The notes under the pieces were generated by a model. That model did not search any database. It was not told the origin of the DNA and was given only the letters and a program-made list of their open reading frames with translations. The position numbers were made by a program, and so were the translations under genes. 64,000 bases of DNA from Xanthobacteraceae bacterium (lineage in GTDB: Bacteria > Pseudomonadota > Alphaproteobacteria > Rhizobiales > Xanthobacteraceae), in assembly GCA_030037645.1 (NCBI GenBank), contig JASHQI010000186.1, positions 16,075 to 80,074 of the forward strand. The letters run 5' to 3'. Below, one piece after another: positions 50,865 to 59,259 of this stretch (its first letter is position 1; the number at the start of each line of letters is the position of its first letter).

Positions 50865-51881
50865 TTACATCTTCGGGATGCCGGCTTGATCGATGATGCG
50901 CTTGAACATGCCGATCTCGCGCGTGACGCGCGCCCAGGCGGCGTCGGCACCTTGAGCCCGGACCAGAAATCCGGCCTTGAACAGCTTCGCCTTCATATCT
51001 GGCGTGCGTAACACCTTGAGCGTTTGCGCCTCCAGCCATTTGACATCCTCTGGCGGGGTCTTGGCCGGGGCCAACAACACGGTGTCGGTGGCAAACACGA
51101 AGTCCTTGTAGCCAGCCTCCTCCATGGTCGGCACGTTCGGCATATCCGGCCAGCGCGTATCGCCGGTCACCGCGAGACAACGGCATGTTCCCGCTTTGAT
51201 ATGCGGCGCCGCCGGCGGCAGCGAGCCTGAGCTCATCTGCACGGTGCCGCTAAGTAGCGCCGCGAAGGCGTCCCCGCCGCCCTTGAAAACCACGTCGGCG
51301 AGCTTGGGCAGCTTCTCGCGGATCTTCAAGACCTCCAACTGGATTTGCGGCGTCGTGCCGATTGGCGGCGTGGAGCAGTTGTATTTGTCCGGATTGGCGC
51401 GGGCGAGCGCGACGAAATCGTGGATGGTCTTCGCCGGCAATTCGGACTTGACTACGAACGTGTTCGGCGACGTCGCCAATTCGCTGACGCCGACGAAATC
51501 CTTGTAAGGATCGTAGGGCAAGTGCTTGTAGAGACCGTAATTCACCGAATAAGCGTTGGTCGCGAGCAGGATCGTGTAGCCGTCCGGATCGGCATGGGCC
51601 GCGTATTCCATGCCGATATTGCCGCCGGCACCGCCGCGGTTCTCGACGTTGAAGGTCTTGCCGGTCGATTTCCCAAGCGCGGCGGTGACAATGCGGGCAA
51701 CAATGTCGGACGGTCCGCCTGGAGTATTGGCCACAACAAACTTGACCGGGCGGTCGGGATAATCGGCGTAAGCCGCGCGGACGCGCAAAAACGCGGGCGC
51801 CGCGATACCGGCTGCAAGCGCCGTCGCGGCCTTGACGATGTTGCGTCGCGACAGAGCCGAATATGCAGTGAATTTCCTCAT
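50865..51881 (-). CDS. Bug/TctC-family solute-binding protein
   Basis: A 338-residue periplasmic protein with a twin-arginine signal (LSRRNIVKAATALAAGIAAPAFL). Family motifs are YPDRPVKFVVANTPGGPSDIVARIV, GGAGGNIGMEYAAHADPDGYTIL and GGGDAFAALLSGTVQMSSG. Bug proteins of the tripartite tricarboxylate transporter type bind carboxylates; no membrane subunits (TctA/TctB) lie nearby, so the ligand and partner are unknown. It is divergent from a TauD-like dioxygenase, which suggests they could serve one pathway. Confidence 0.9.
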   Translation of the reverse strand: MRKFTAYSALSRRNIVKAATALAAGIAAPAFLRVRAAYADYPDRPVKFVVANTPGGPSDIVARIVTAALGKSTGKTFNVENRGGAGGNIGMEYAAHADPDGYTILLATNAYSVNYGLYKHLPYDPYKDFVGVSELATSPNTFVVKSELPAKTIHDFVALARANPDKYNCSTPPIGTTPQIQLEVLKIREKLPKLADVVFKGGGDAFAALLSGTVQMSSGSLPPAAPHIKAGTCRCLAVTGDTRWPDMPNVPTMEEAGYKDFVFATDTVLLAPAKTPPEDVKWLEAQTLKVLRTPDMKAKLFKAGFLVRAQGADAAWARVTREIGMFKRIIDQAGIPKM

Positions 51882-52064
51882 TGACCTACCCTCCCGGTGC
51901 GGCGACCGATGTGTTGGCGTAAATCTGCTTACCAGCGTCGACCTTCGCAGTCATCGGAACAATGGCGCTCGTGGTCGCAGTCGCGCCGCGCGCACCGTCG
52001 ACGCCCCAAGCCGACATCGCTAAAATGAACGACCTGCGCGCCGATCAGAAATAGGGGAAAGACC

Positions 52065-52940
52065 ATGTCGCTTGCCTCAGAAAGGACCTCGCTCGTTGTC
52101 AAGCCGTTGTCTTCGGCATTGGGAGCCGAAATCGTCGGCGTCGACCTGCGCCAGCATCTTTCAGCCGAAACCATCGCCGAAATTATCGATGCCTGGCATC
52201 GGCACCTCGTTCTGTCGTTTCGAAACCAGACGCTGACCGAGGAAGATCAAATTCGCTTCGCTCAGCATTTCGGCGCTCTGCAAAAACGCACCCGGCCGCG
52301 GGAGGCGCTCAACGAGCGCTCGTCTGTCAAGCATCCGGAATTCACGATGCTGGTCTCGAACATTCGCGAGAACGGCAAGCTGATCGGCTCGCTACCCGAC
52401 GGCGAAATGCATTTTCATTCCGACCAATGCTATATCGAGAAGCCTGCTACGGCCACGTTTCTCTACGCCATCGAAATTCCGTCGCACGGCGGCGATACGC
52501 TGTTCCTCGACATGTACAAGGCGTACGAGACGTTGCCGGCGCAGCTCAGGGCGCGCGTCGATGGCCGCAAGGCGGTCAATGCCTATCTCTACGATTCACT
52601 GACGCGCGGCGTGAACCAGTCAAACGTCGATTTTTCGAAGCATCCGCACTACAGCCAGCCGATCGTGCGCACCCATCCCGATACGCGGCGCAAGGCGCTC
52701 TACGTCAATCGCCTGATGACCTTCAGCGTCGAGGGAATGGATGAGAAAGAAGGCAGCGCACTGCTCAACACGTTGTTCGACCACATCGAGCAGGATCAAT
52801 TCATCTACACCCACAAATGGCGCGTCGGCGATCTCGTGCTGTGGGACAACCGCTGCACGCTGCACGCCCGCACCGATTTCTCCGATAAGGAACGCCGCCT
52901 GCTGCGCCGCAATGTTGTCATGGGCGAACGGGTGGTGTGA
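52065..52940 (+). CDS. TauD/TfdA-family 2-oxoglutarate/Fe(II) dioxygenase
   Basis: A 291-residue protein. The metal site His-x-Asp is in EMHFHSDQCY and the distal His in NRCTLHARTDF; the 2-oxoglutarate Arg is in ERRLLRRNV. The N-terminus (VKPLSSALGAEIVGVDLRQHLSAETIAEIIDAWHRHLVLSFRNQTLT) is typical for TauD/TfdA. Members hydroxylate taurine, phenoxyacetates and similar compounds; the substrate here cannot be told. ATG 52065 follows AGGGGAAAGACC. Confidence 0.9.
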   Translation: MSLASERTSLVVKPLSSALGAEIVGVDLRQHLSAETIAEIIDAWHRHLVLSFRNQTLTEEDQIRFAQHFGALQKRTRPREALNERSSVKHPEFTMLVSNIRENGKLIGSLPDGEMHFHSDQCYIEKPATATFLYAIEIPSHGGDTLFLDMYKAYETLPAQLRARVDGRKAVNAYLYDSLTRGVNQSNVDFSKHPHYSQPIVRTHPDTRRKALYVNRLMTFSVEGMDEKEGSALLNTLFDHIEQDQFIYTHKWRVGDLVLWDNRCTLHARTDFSDKERRLLRRNVVMGERVV

Positions 52941-52983
52941 CGGGATTCGTCCCCACTACGCTTCGTTGCGTGATCGTGGACAA

Positions 52984-54375
52984 TCATTTCGCCAGCGCGG
53001 CGAGAATCCGTGCCCAGCTACGAATGCCCTTGTGGAAGCATTTGAGGTCGAATTTCTCGTTGGGCGAATGCACGCGGTCGTCGTCGAGCGCGAATCCGAC
53101 CATCAGCGTATCCATGCCGAGCACAGTCTTGAAATCCCCGACGATCGGGATGGAGCCGCCGGCACCGACGGTCACGGCCTTCTTGCCCCACTCTTCAGTG
53201 AGCGCGGCGCGCGCTTTGCCGAGTGCCGGATTGTCGAACGCCACGTCGAACGCGGGCGCGCTGGTGAAATTGCCGAACTCGACCGTGCAATCGGCTGGCA
53301 CGCGCGCGCGGACAAAGTCGCGAAAGGAATTGCGGACTTTTTCCGGGTCCTGTGCGCCGACCAAACGAAATGACACCTTGGCCATCGCCTTGCCGGGGAT
53401 GACGGTCTTGGCCCCCTCCCCCGTATAACCGCCGATGATGCCATTGACCTCGGCAGTCGGCCGCGTCGAGATTTGTTCAATCAGCAAGCGGCCCTGTTCG
53501 CCGGCCGGAATCTTCAATCCGATCGGGCCGAGGAATTTCTCGGCCGTAAGGCCTAAGCCGTCGAGATCAACCTTGATATCGGGTGGCAGCTCTTTGACGC
53601 CGTCATAAAAGCCCGGAATAGCGACCGCACCATCCGGACGATGCATCGCAGAGAGCACCTCGGCGAGCACGTGGATTGGATTGCGCGCCGCGCCGCCGAA
53701 CAGACCGGAATGAAGGTCGCGGTCGGCACAGGTGAGCCGGACCTCTTCGTAGACCAAGCCGCGCAGCGAGGTCGTGATCGAGGGCGTCTCTGCATCCCAC
53801 ATGCCGGTATCGCACACCAACGCGAGATCGCGGCGTAGCTCCGAGGCATTGTCGCGCACGAACCCAAACAAGTGCCGTGAGCCGCACTCCTCTTCGCCCT
53901 CGATCATCATCGTGATGTCGAGAGGCAGCCTGCCGGTAACCGCTTTGAAGGCACGGCAAGCCTCGACGAAGGTCATGGCTTGGCCTTTGTCGTCGCAGGC
54001 GCCGCGCGCAACAATGATTTTTCGCCCGCCCTCAAGCGTCTCGATGCGCGGTTCGAACGGCGGCGTCTTCCACAGATCCAGCGGATCGACCGGTTGCACG
54101 TCGTAATGGCCGTAAAACAGGACACGCGGTGCCTTGCCATCGGCGGTCTTGCCGATGACGACCGGATGGCCATCGGTCGGGCGCACGCTGGTGTCGAAGC
54201 CGATGCTGCGCAGGTCGGCGGCGACATGCTCGGCGGCGCCGCGGCAGTGCGGCGCATAAGCCGGATCGGTCGACACCGACTGGATGCGCAAAAGCGCAAA
54301 CAAGCGATCGAGGCTCGCGGGCAAATCGCGATCGATGCGGTTTAGAACTGCAGGGAGCGGCTCGGATTCCGTCAT
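52984..54375 (-). CDS. M20-family metallopeptidase (dipeptidase type)
   Basis: A 463-residue protein. The two-zinc site is visible: His-x-Asp in FYGHYDVQPVD, bridging Asp in RGACDDKGQ, catalytic Glu pair in MIEGEEECGS, then Asp in LVCDTGMWD and His near the C-terminus (RVHSPNEKFD). The order matches the CPG2/dipeptidase branch of M20, with an inserted dimerisation domain around residues 190-350. It cleaves small peptides or N-acyl amino acids. ATG 54375 has GGAGG eight bases upstream; the longer frame to 54525 is rejected. Confidence 0.92.
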   Translation of the reverse strand: MTESEPLPAVLNRIDRDLPASLDRLFALLRIQSVSTDPAYAPHCRGAAEHVAADLRSIGFDTSVRPTDGHPVVIGKTADGKAPRVLFYGHYDVQPVDPLDLWKTPPFEPRIETLEGGRKIIVARGACDDKGQAMTFVEACRAFKAVTGRLPLDITMMIEGEEECGSRHLFGFVRDNASELRRDLALVCDTGMWDAETPSITTSLRGLVYEEVRLTCADRDLHSGLFGGAARNPIHVLAEVLSAMHRPDGAVAIPGFYDGVKELPPDIKVDLDGLGLTAEKFLGPIGLKIPAGEQGRLLIEQISTRPTAEVNGIIGGYTGEGAKTVIPGKAMAKVSFRLVGAQDPEKVRNSFRDFVRARVPADCTVEFGNFTSAPAFDVAFDNPALGKARAALTEEWGKKAVTVGAGGSIPIVGDFKTVLGMDTLMVGFALDDDRVHSPNEKFDLKCFHKGIRSWARILAALAK

Positions 54376-54587
54376 AAAATCGCCTCCAAAACTAACCCAC
54401 GCGGTGGATTTATTCCCTTTTTCACGCTGAACTCCTGGCGGACCGTTGCATGTTTGCAACGCTCGATCGCCTTTCGACCAAACTGCGCGTCTCTTCGCGC
54501 AGATCGGGCCGCGCCGCCTTGTCACCCGGTATTCGAATGTACATTATGGCAAAAACCCGCCGAAAGTGCGGGCCTAGGCAGGGGGCA

Positions 54588-54764
54588 ATGGACAAGTTGA
54601 TCAGGCGGCTCACCGCCAATCTGGGCGCAAAGCGTTTGCCCGTCGAAACGACGGTGCGGAGAAAGTTTGACGTCCTGGCCGCGGAGGGGGCTGCCATCGA
54701 GATGCGACCGTTTGTGACCAAGCGCCCAGGACCCCAAGTGACCGACGCGACGATCCGGCACTGA
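54588..54764 (+). CDS. Small hypothetical protein upstream of DUF4332 gene
   Basis: A 58-residue frame starting MDKLIRRLTANLGAKRLPVETTV, basic, without recognised family. It is preceded by AGGGGG and ends ten bases before the next gene, so it may be co-transcribed with it. The longer frame to 54450 has no support. Confidence 0.4.
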   Translation: MDKLIRRLTANLGAKRLPVETTVRRKFDVLAAEGAAIEMRPFVTKRPGPQVTDATIRH

Positions 54765-54774
54765 GAGGGCATCG

Positions 54775-55179
54775 ATGGCGTATCCTATCACCGACATTCG
54801 CGGGATCGGACCGGAGGCGGCAGCGATCCTCAAATCAGAAGGGATCCGCACGACGATCAGCCTCTTGCGGTCGGCCAAAACGCCCAAGCAACGGCTCAAG
54901 CTTGCCGAAGTGATCGGGACCGACAGAGAGCGCGTTCTCGACTGGGTGACGGCAGCCGATCGCATGCGCGTCAAAGGCGTCGGCTGGGAATATGCGGAGT
55001 TGCTGCGCGTTGTCGGCGTCAAGACCGTCCAGGAACTGAAATTCCGCAATTCGCAGAAACTCGTCGAGAAGATGCAGGAAGTGAATAAGCGCAAAATGGT
55101 GCGCCTGCTGCCGAAGGAGAAGACGGTGGGACGCTGGATCGAAAGCGCCAAGAAGCTGCCGCCGCTCATCCGATATTGA
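54775..55179 (+). CDS. DUF4332 helix-hairpin-helix protein
   Basis: A 134-residue protein with two helix-hairpin-helix-like segments: ITDIRGIGPEAAAILKSEGI near the N-terminus and RMRVKGVGWEYAELLRVVGVKTVQEL in the middle, followed by a basic helix (KLVEKMQEVNKRKMVRLLP). This is the DUF4332 arrangement. Such repeats often contact nucleic acids, but no activity is established. Start ATG 54775. Confidence 0.85.
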   Translation: MAYPITDIRGIGPEAAAILKSEGIRTTISLLRSAKTPKQRLKLAEVIGTDRERVLDWVTAADRMRVKGVGWEYAELLRVVGVKTVQELKFRNSQKLVEKMQEVNKRKMVRLLPKEKTVGRWIESAKKLPPLIRY

Positions 55180-55300
55180 TCGGTCCTAAAACGCGTCTGT
55201 TCCCTCCGCGTGGCGACCCCGCCGGCGTCTTGACTCGCCGCAACTGGCCGCGCAAAGCGACTGGCAATTGGCGACTGGCGATCGCACTCGTGGAGTGGCT

Positions 55301-55348
55301 TTAACATTCGCTACCCGCCCAGCCGTTGGCGCGTGAAGCGAATGTTAA
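55301..55348. repeat. Inverted repeat adjoining the 55.4 kb palindrome
   Basis: TTAACATTCGCT (55301-55312) and AGCGAATGTTAA (55337-55348) are perfect 12-bp arms. The right arm is the module also found at 1269-1285. Confidence 0.7.
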
Positions 55349-55380
55349 ATCCTAAACTTCACTGGCATCATAGAGTTGCT

Positions 55381-55450
55381 AGTGGTCCTTTGATTCCAAC
55401 GCTGGCTCGACGGGTGCCGAAACGGCAAGCGAATGTTGGAATCGGACCAC
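55381..55450. repeat. Palindromic intergenic repeat, copy 2
   Basis: Arms AGTGGTCCTTTGATTCCAAC (55381-55400) and GTTGGAATCGGACCAC (55435-55450). The left arm is identical to that of copy 1 (1314-1333), while the loops differ. It stands directly before folP; the rest of the gap 55180-55454 holds no recognised gene. Confidence 0.85.
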
Positions 55451-55454
55451 AAGG

Positions 55455-56333
55455 ATGGCCTTAGCGATGGCGGCAAGTGTCAATCAGCGCGGGCGCTCGG
55501 CGCGCAATCGCGTGCCGGGCGCGGGCCTACTCCAAAGCCTTCTCGCCAAGCGGCGCCCGTTGGTCATGGGAGTGCTTAATGTGACGCCGGACTCGTTTTC
55601 CGATGGCGGCCGCTTCTTGGATCCGGCGGCGGCGATCGCTCATGCCCAACGCCTGGTGGCCGAAGGCGCCGACATTCTCGATGTCGGGGCGGAATCGACG
55701 CGGCCATATGGCGACGTCGTCGCGGTCACGCTCGACGAGGAGCTCAGGCGCCTTGCCGGCGTCCTGACGGCCGTCGTGACACTTGGCACGCCAGTCTCGA
55801 TCGATACTCGCAAGGCCGCGGTCGCGGCGTGGGCCCTCGACGCCGGGGCCGACATCGCCAACGACGTATGGGGCTTGCAGCGCGACCGCGACATGGCACG
55901 CGTTGTCGCCGCGCATGACGCGCCCGTCATTATCATGCACAACCGCGACACCGCCGATCCGGCCGTCGACATCGTTGCCGATGTCACGGCTTTCTTCGAG
56001 CGTTCGCTGGACATTGCGGCACGCGCCGGCATAGCACGCGAGCAAATCGTGCTCGATCCCGGCATCGGCTTCGGCAAGACGCCGGAGCAAAGCCTGACCT
56101 GCATCGCGCGCCTCGAGACCTGGCGCAGCTTCGGCGTACCGCTGCTGGTCGGAGCGTCGCGGAAGCGGTTCATCAACTCGGTCGTGCCGTCTGAGCCGAC
56201 CGAGCGGCTCGGCGGATCGCTCGCCGCGCATCTGCTGGCGGCCGAGAATGGCGCGGCGATCATTCGCGTACACGACGTCGCGCCGACAGTGCAGGCGTTT
56301 GCCGTCGCCGCCGCGATCAGGCGCACCAGATGA
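55455..56333 (+). CDS. folP: Dihydropteroate synthase
   Basis: A 292-residue TIM-barrel enzyme. Signature 1 is VMGVLNVTPDSFSDGGRF, signature 2 ADILDVGAESTRP, then IDTRKAAVA, ANDVWGL, MHNRD, LDPGIGFGKT and GASRKRFI. It condenses 6-hydroxymethyl-7,8-dihydropterin diphosphate with 4-aminobenzoate in folate synthesis and is the sulphonamide target. ATG 55455 or 55467. Its stop overlaps the folB ATG (ATGA). Confidence 0.96.
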   Translation: MALAMAASVNQRGRSARNRVPGAGLLQSLLAKRRPLVMGVLNVTPDSFSDGGRFLDPAAAIAHAQRLVAEGADILDVGAESTRPYGDVVAVTLDEELRRLAGVLTAVVTLGTPVSIDTRKAAVAAWALDAGADIANDVWGLQRDRDMARVVAAHDAPVIIMHNRDTADPAVDIVADVTAFFERSLDIAARAGIAREQIVLDPGIGFGKTPEQSLTCIARLETWRSFGVPLLVGASRKRFINSVVPSEPTERLGGSLAAHLLAAENGAAIIRVHDVAPTVQAFAVAAAIRRTR

Positions 56334-56710
56334 GCGATGTAGTTTTTGTCAGCGGGTTATCGCTGCACGCCTATCACGGCGTGATGCAGCATGAGGCCAA
56401 GGTCGGACAAACTTTCAAGCTCGATCTGGTCCTCGAAATCGACCTTGCCGAGGCCTCTCGCACGGACATGCTCAAGCACACCGTCTCTTATGACATGGTG
56501 GTGAAGACGGCGAGCGAGGCGTTCTGCGCGCGCCGCTATCGGCTGGTCGAGGCCGCGGCCGGTGCCGTGGCCGACGCATTGCTTGACCGCTACGCGCAGA
56601 TTCGCGGCATTCGCGTCACAGTACACAAGCCGCATGCTCCCATCGCTGCGACGTTCGATGACGTCGGAGTGACCATCGCACGCACGCGTCACGGCCGCAG
56701 CCGTGGCTGA
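56330..56710 (+). CDS. folB: Dihydroneopterin aldolase
   Basis: A 126-residue protein with the FolB pattern FVSGLSLHAYHGVMQHEAKVGQTFKLDLVLEIDL, VSYDMVVKTA, RYRLVEAAAGAVADALL and VTVHKPHAPI. The enzyme makes 6-hydroxymethyl-dihydropterin for FolK. It overlaps folP by 4 bases and folK by 8. Confidence 0.95.
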   Translation: MSDVVFVSGLSLHAYHGVMQHEAKVGQTFKLDLVLEIDLAEASRTDMLKHTVSYDMVVKTASEAFCARRYRLVEAAAGAVADALLDRYAQIRGIRVTVHKPHAPIAATFDDVGVTIARTRHGRSRG

Positions 56711-57191
56711 GGCATTCCTGGCACTCGGCGGCAATATCGGCGACGTACGATCGACGTTCCATCGGGCGATTGCAATGCTATGTGACGGTGCCGCCGTGCG
56801 GCTCTTGGCGCGGTCGTCGGATTATTGGACGCCGCCCTGGGGGATCACGGATCAGCCGCGGTTCGTGAATGCGGTCATTGCCGTCGCGACATTGCTATCG
56901 CCGCATGCACTCCTCGAACGCGCGCAAAGTTGTGAGCGCGCGCTGGGGCGCGAGCGCGGGCGCGAGCCGCGATGGGGCCCGCGCACGCTCGATCTCGACC
57001 TGCTGGCCTATGACGACATCGCCCTCGACGATGCGACCCTGACGCTGCCGCACCCACGGCTGTTCGCGCGCGCCTTCGTGCTGGTGCCACTCGCCGAGAT
57101 CGCGCCAGAACGGATCATTGCCGGGACTGTTGTGCGAGACGCACTGGCACGGGTCGACGCAACCGGTATCGAAAGGCTGCCACGACGCTAG
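56703..57191 (+). CDS. folK: 2-amino-4-hydroxy-6-hydroxymethyldihydropteridine pyrophosphokinase
   Basis: A 162-residue protein, start GTG 56703. Motifs: AFLALGGNIGDVRSTFHRAI, SSDYWTPPWGITDQPRFVNAV, and the magnesium-binding WGPRTLDLDLLAYDD, then LPHPRLFARAFVLVPLAEIAP. It adds diphosphate to the pterin before FolP. The three genes folP-folB-folK form one tightly overlapping operon. Confidence 0.95.
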   Translation: MAEAFLALGGNIGDVRSTFHRAIAMLCDGAAVRLLARSSDYWTPPWGITDQPRFVNAVIAVATLLSPHALLERAQSCERALGRERGREPRWGPRTLDLDLLAYDDIALDDATLTLPHPRLFARAFVLVPLAEIAPERIIAGTVVRDALARVDATGIERLPRR

Positions 57192-57263
57192 ACGCCTGAT
57201 CCGGACGCCGGGGTGCGCCGCGAGACATTGGCCCTTCCGGTCAGTCGTGGCATTCTTCAAGCG

Positions 57264-59114
57264 ATGACGGATGCAAAATCCCTGAGCCTCGCCGCCGATT
57301 TTCCGCCGGCAACACAGGACGATTGGCGCAAGCTGGTCAATGCCGTGCTCAAGGGTGCGCCATTTGAGCGGCTTGAGAGCCGAACCTACGACGGCTTGAC
57401 CATCGAGCCGCTTTACGGCCGCGTGAGCGATGCACGCGCCATCAGCGGCCGCGCGCCAGGCAGCGCCTGGACAGTCATGCAGCGGGTCGATCATCCCGAT
57501 CCCGCGGCCGCCAATGCACAGGCGCTCGACGATCTGCGCAACGGCGCCGCTGGACTGGTGCTGGTCTTTGCCGGTTCGCTGAGCGCCCATGGCTTCGGCC
57601 TCGATACCTCTGCAACATCGCTCGCGCGCGTGCTGGACGGCGTGCATCTCAATGCCGATATTGCGTTGGACATCGATCTCGCGCCATTCACGCGGGACGT
57701 TCCGCAACGTGTTGCCGATGCCGTCAGACTGAGGGTCGATCCCGCCACGACCCACATTCGCTTCGCTTACGATCCGCTCACTGCGGTCGCCATGAGCGGA
57801 AAAATTCCACTGCCGTGGAGCGAAACTGCACCGCTGATGGTGCGTCTGATCCGTGCGCTTGCCGACGCCGGCTTCAAGGGCCCATTCGCTGTCGCCGACG
57901 GACGCATCATCCACGATGCGGGCGGCTCGGAGGTGCAAGAACTCGCATTCGCGCTGGCAAGTGCGGTCGCCTATCTGCGCGCCATCGAAGCAAGCGGCAT
58001 GGCGCTCGAGGCGGCGCGCGATGCGATCTATTTTCGGCTGTCCGCGGATGCCGACCAGTTTCTGACCATGGCAAAATTCCGGGCGGCGCGAATACTATGG
58101 AGCCGCATCGAGGCCGCCTGCGGCCTTGCGCCAAAGCCCGTTTTCATCGCGGCCGAGACCGCTTGGCGCATGATGACCCGGCGCGACCCATACGTGAACA
58201 TACTGCGCGCCACGATCGCGATTGCCGCCGCCGGCCTCGGCGGTGCCGACAGCATCGCCGTCCTGCCGCATACCGCGCCGCTCGGCCTGCCCAACCTATT
58301 CGCCCGGCGTATCGCGCGCAATGCACAGCTTGTTCTTCTGCAAGAGTCGAACCTCGCGCGTGTCGCCGATCCGAGCGCCGGCTCCGGCGCGTTGGAGGCG
58401 ATCACGCATCAGCTCTGCGAAGCCGCCTGGGCGCTGTTTCAAGACATCGAACGGGCCGGCGGCACGTGGTCGGCACTGGAATCCGGAATGATCCAGCGCG
58501 ACGTTGCAGCAGTGCGGGACAAACGGCAAAGCGCTGTTGCCGACCGCAGCGACGTGCTCACCGGCACCAACCAATTTCCAGACATCCATGAAGCCGCGGC
58601 CAGCGTGCTTGACGTCAGACCACCTCCGCGGCCGCCTCTTCCATCAGCCGCGAACAGGTGCGAGCCGCTGACCCAAATTCGACTGGCTGAGCCATTTGAG
58701 CGGCTGCGCGATGCATCGGATGCCATCCTCGCCAAAACTGGAGTGCGACCGAAAGTATTTTTGGCCACGCTCGGCAAGCCTGCCGATTTCACCGCGCGCG
58801 CGACCTTTGCCAAGAATCTTTTCGAGGCCGGCGGCATCGAAGCGGTCAGCCATGAGGGAAGCCCGTCCGCCCTTGCCTCCGGCTTCAAGGCGTCGGGCGC
58901 GGCGCTTGCGTGCCTGTGCGCCTCTGACAAGACCTTCGAAAGCGAAGCGGTGCCGGCAGCGGCCGCGCTCAAGGCGGTAGGCGCGCGGCACATCTATCTC
59001 GCCGGGCGGCCGGACGCCCGCGAAACCGCCTATCGCAAGGCCGGCGTGCAGACCTTTGTCTACGCCGGCTGCAATGCGCTCGCCGTCCTGGAAGCGGCGC
59101 ATGGCGTCATCTGA
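57264..59114 (+). CDS. mutA: Methylmalonyl-CoA mutase small (beta) subunit
   Basis: A 616-residue protein related to the large subunit over its whole length but without its active-site features. N-terminus: LSLAADFPPATQDDWRKLVNAVLKGAPFERLESRTYDGLTIEPLY; middle: ILWSRIEAACG, MTRRDPYVNILRATIAIAAAGLGGADSIAVLPHT; the C-terminal half is a cobalamin-domain-like fold (KVFLATLGKPADFTARATFAKNLFEAGGIEAV) in which the DxHxxG cobalamin ligand is absent. This is the usual small-subunit pattern. It begins 73 bases after folK; ATG 57264 chosen for the family N-terminus. Confidence 0.93.
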   Translation: MTDAKSLSLAADFPPATQDDWRKLVNAVLKGAPFERLESRTYDGLTIEPLYGRVSDARAISGRAPGSAWTVMQRVDHPDPAAANAQALDDLRNGAAGLVLVFAGSLSAHGFGLDTSATSLARVLDGVHLNADIALDIDLAPFTRDVPQRVADAVRLRVDPATTHIRFAYDPLTAVAMSGKIPLPWSETAPLMVRLIRALADAGFKGPFAVADGRIIHDAGGSEVQELAFALASAVAYLRAIEASGMALEAARDAIYFRLSADADQFLTMAKFRAARILWSRIEAACGLAPKPVFIAAETAWRMMTRRDPYVNILRATIAIAAAGLGGADSIAVLPHTAPLGLPNLFARRIARNAQLVLLQESNLARVADPSAGSGALEAITHQLCEAAWALFQDIERAGGTWSALESGMIQRDVAAVRDKRQSAVADRSDVLTGTNQFPDIHEAAASVLDVRPPPRPPLPSAANRCEPLTQIRLAEPFERLRDASDAILAKTGVRPKVFLATLGKPADFTARATFAKNLFEAGGIEAVSHEGSPSALASGFKASGAALACLCASDKTFESEAVPAAAALKAVGARHIYLAGRPDARETAYRKAGVQTFVYAGCNALAVLEAAHGVI

Positions 59115-59259
59115 TTGAACCCGCGCCCTTCCCAGGCGAACTGGCGACGTTCAGCGAAAAAGACTACATGAAGAACCGCGATTTGATTCAAATGCTGGGT
59201 CTAAAGGTGGACTGACATTGGCCCCTTGCCGGTGCGCGGCGAGAGCAAGCGGAGCGAGA

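Noticed and set aside
54450..54587. Longer version of the small protein before the DUF4332 gene
   Set aside because: No ribosome site at 54450 and low-quality composition; only the part from 54588 has a good ribosome site.
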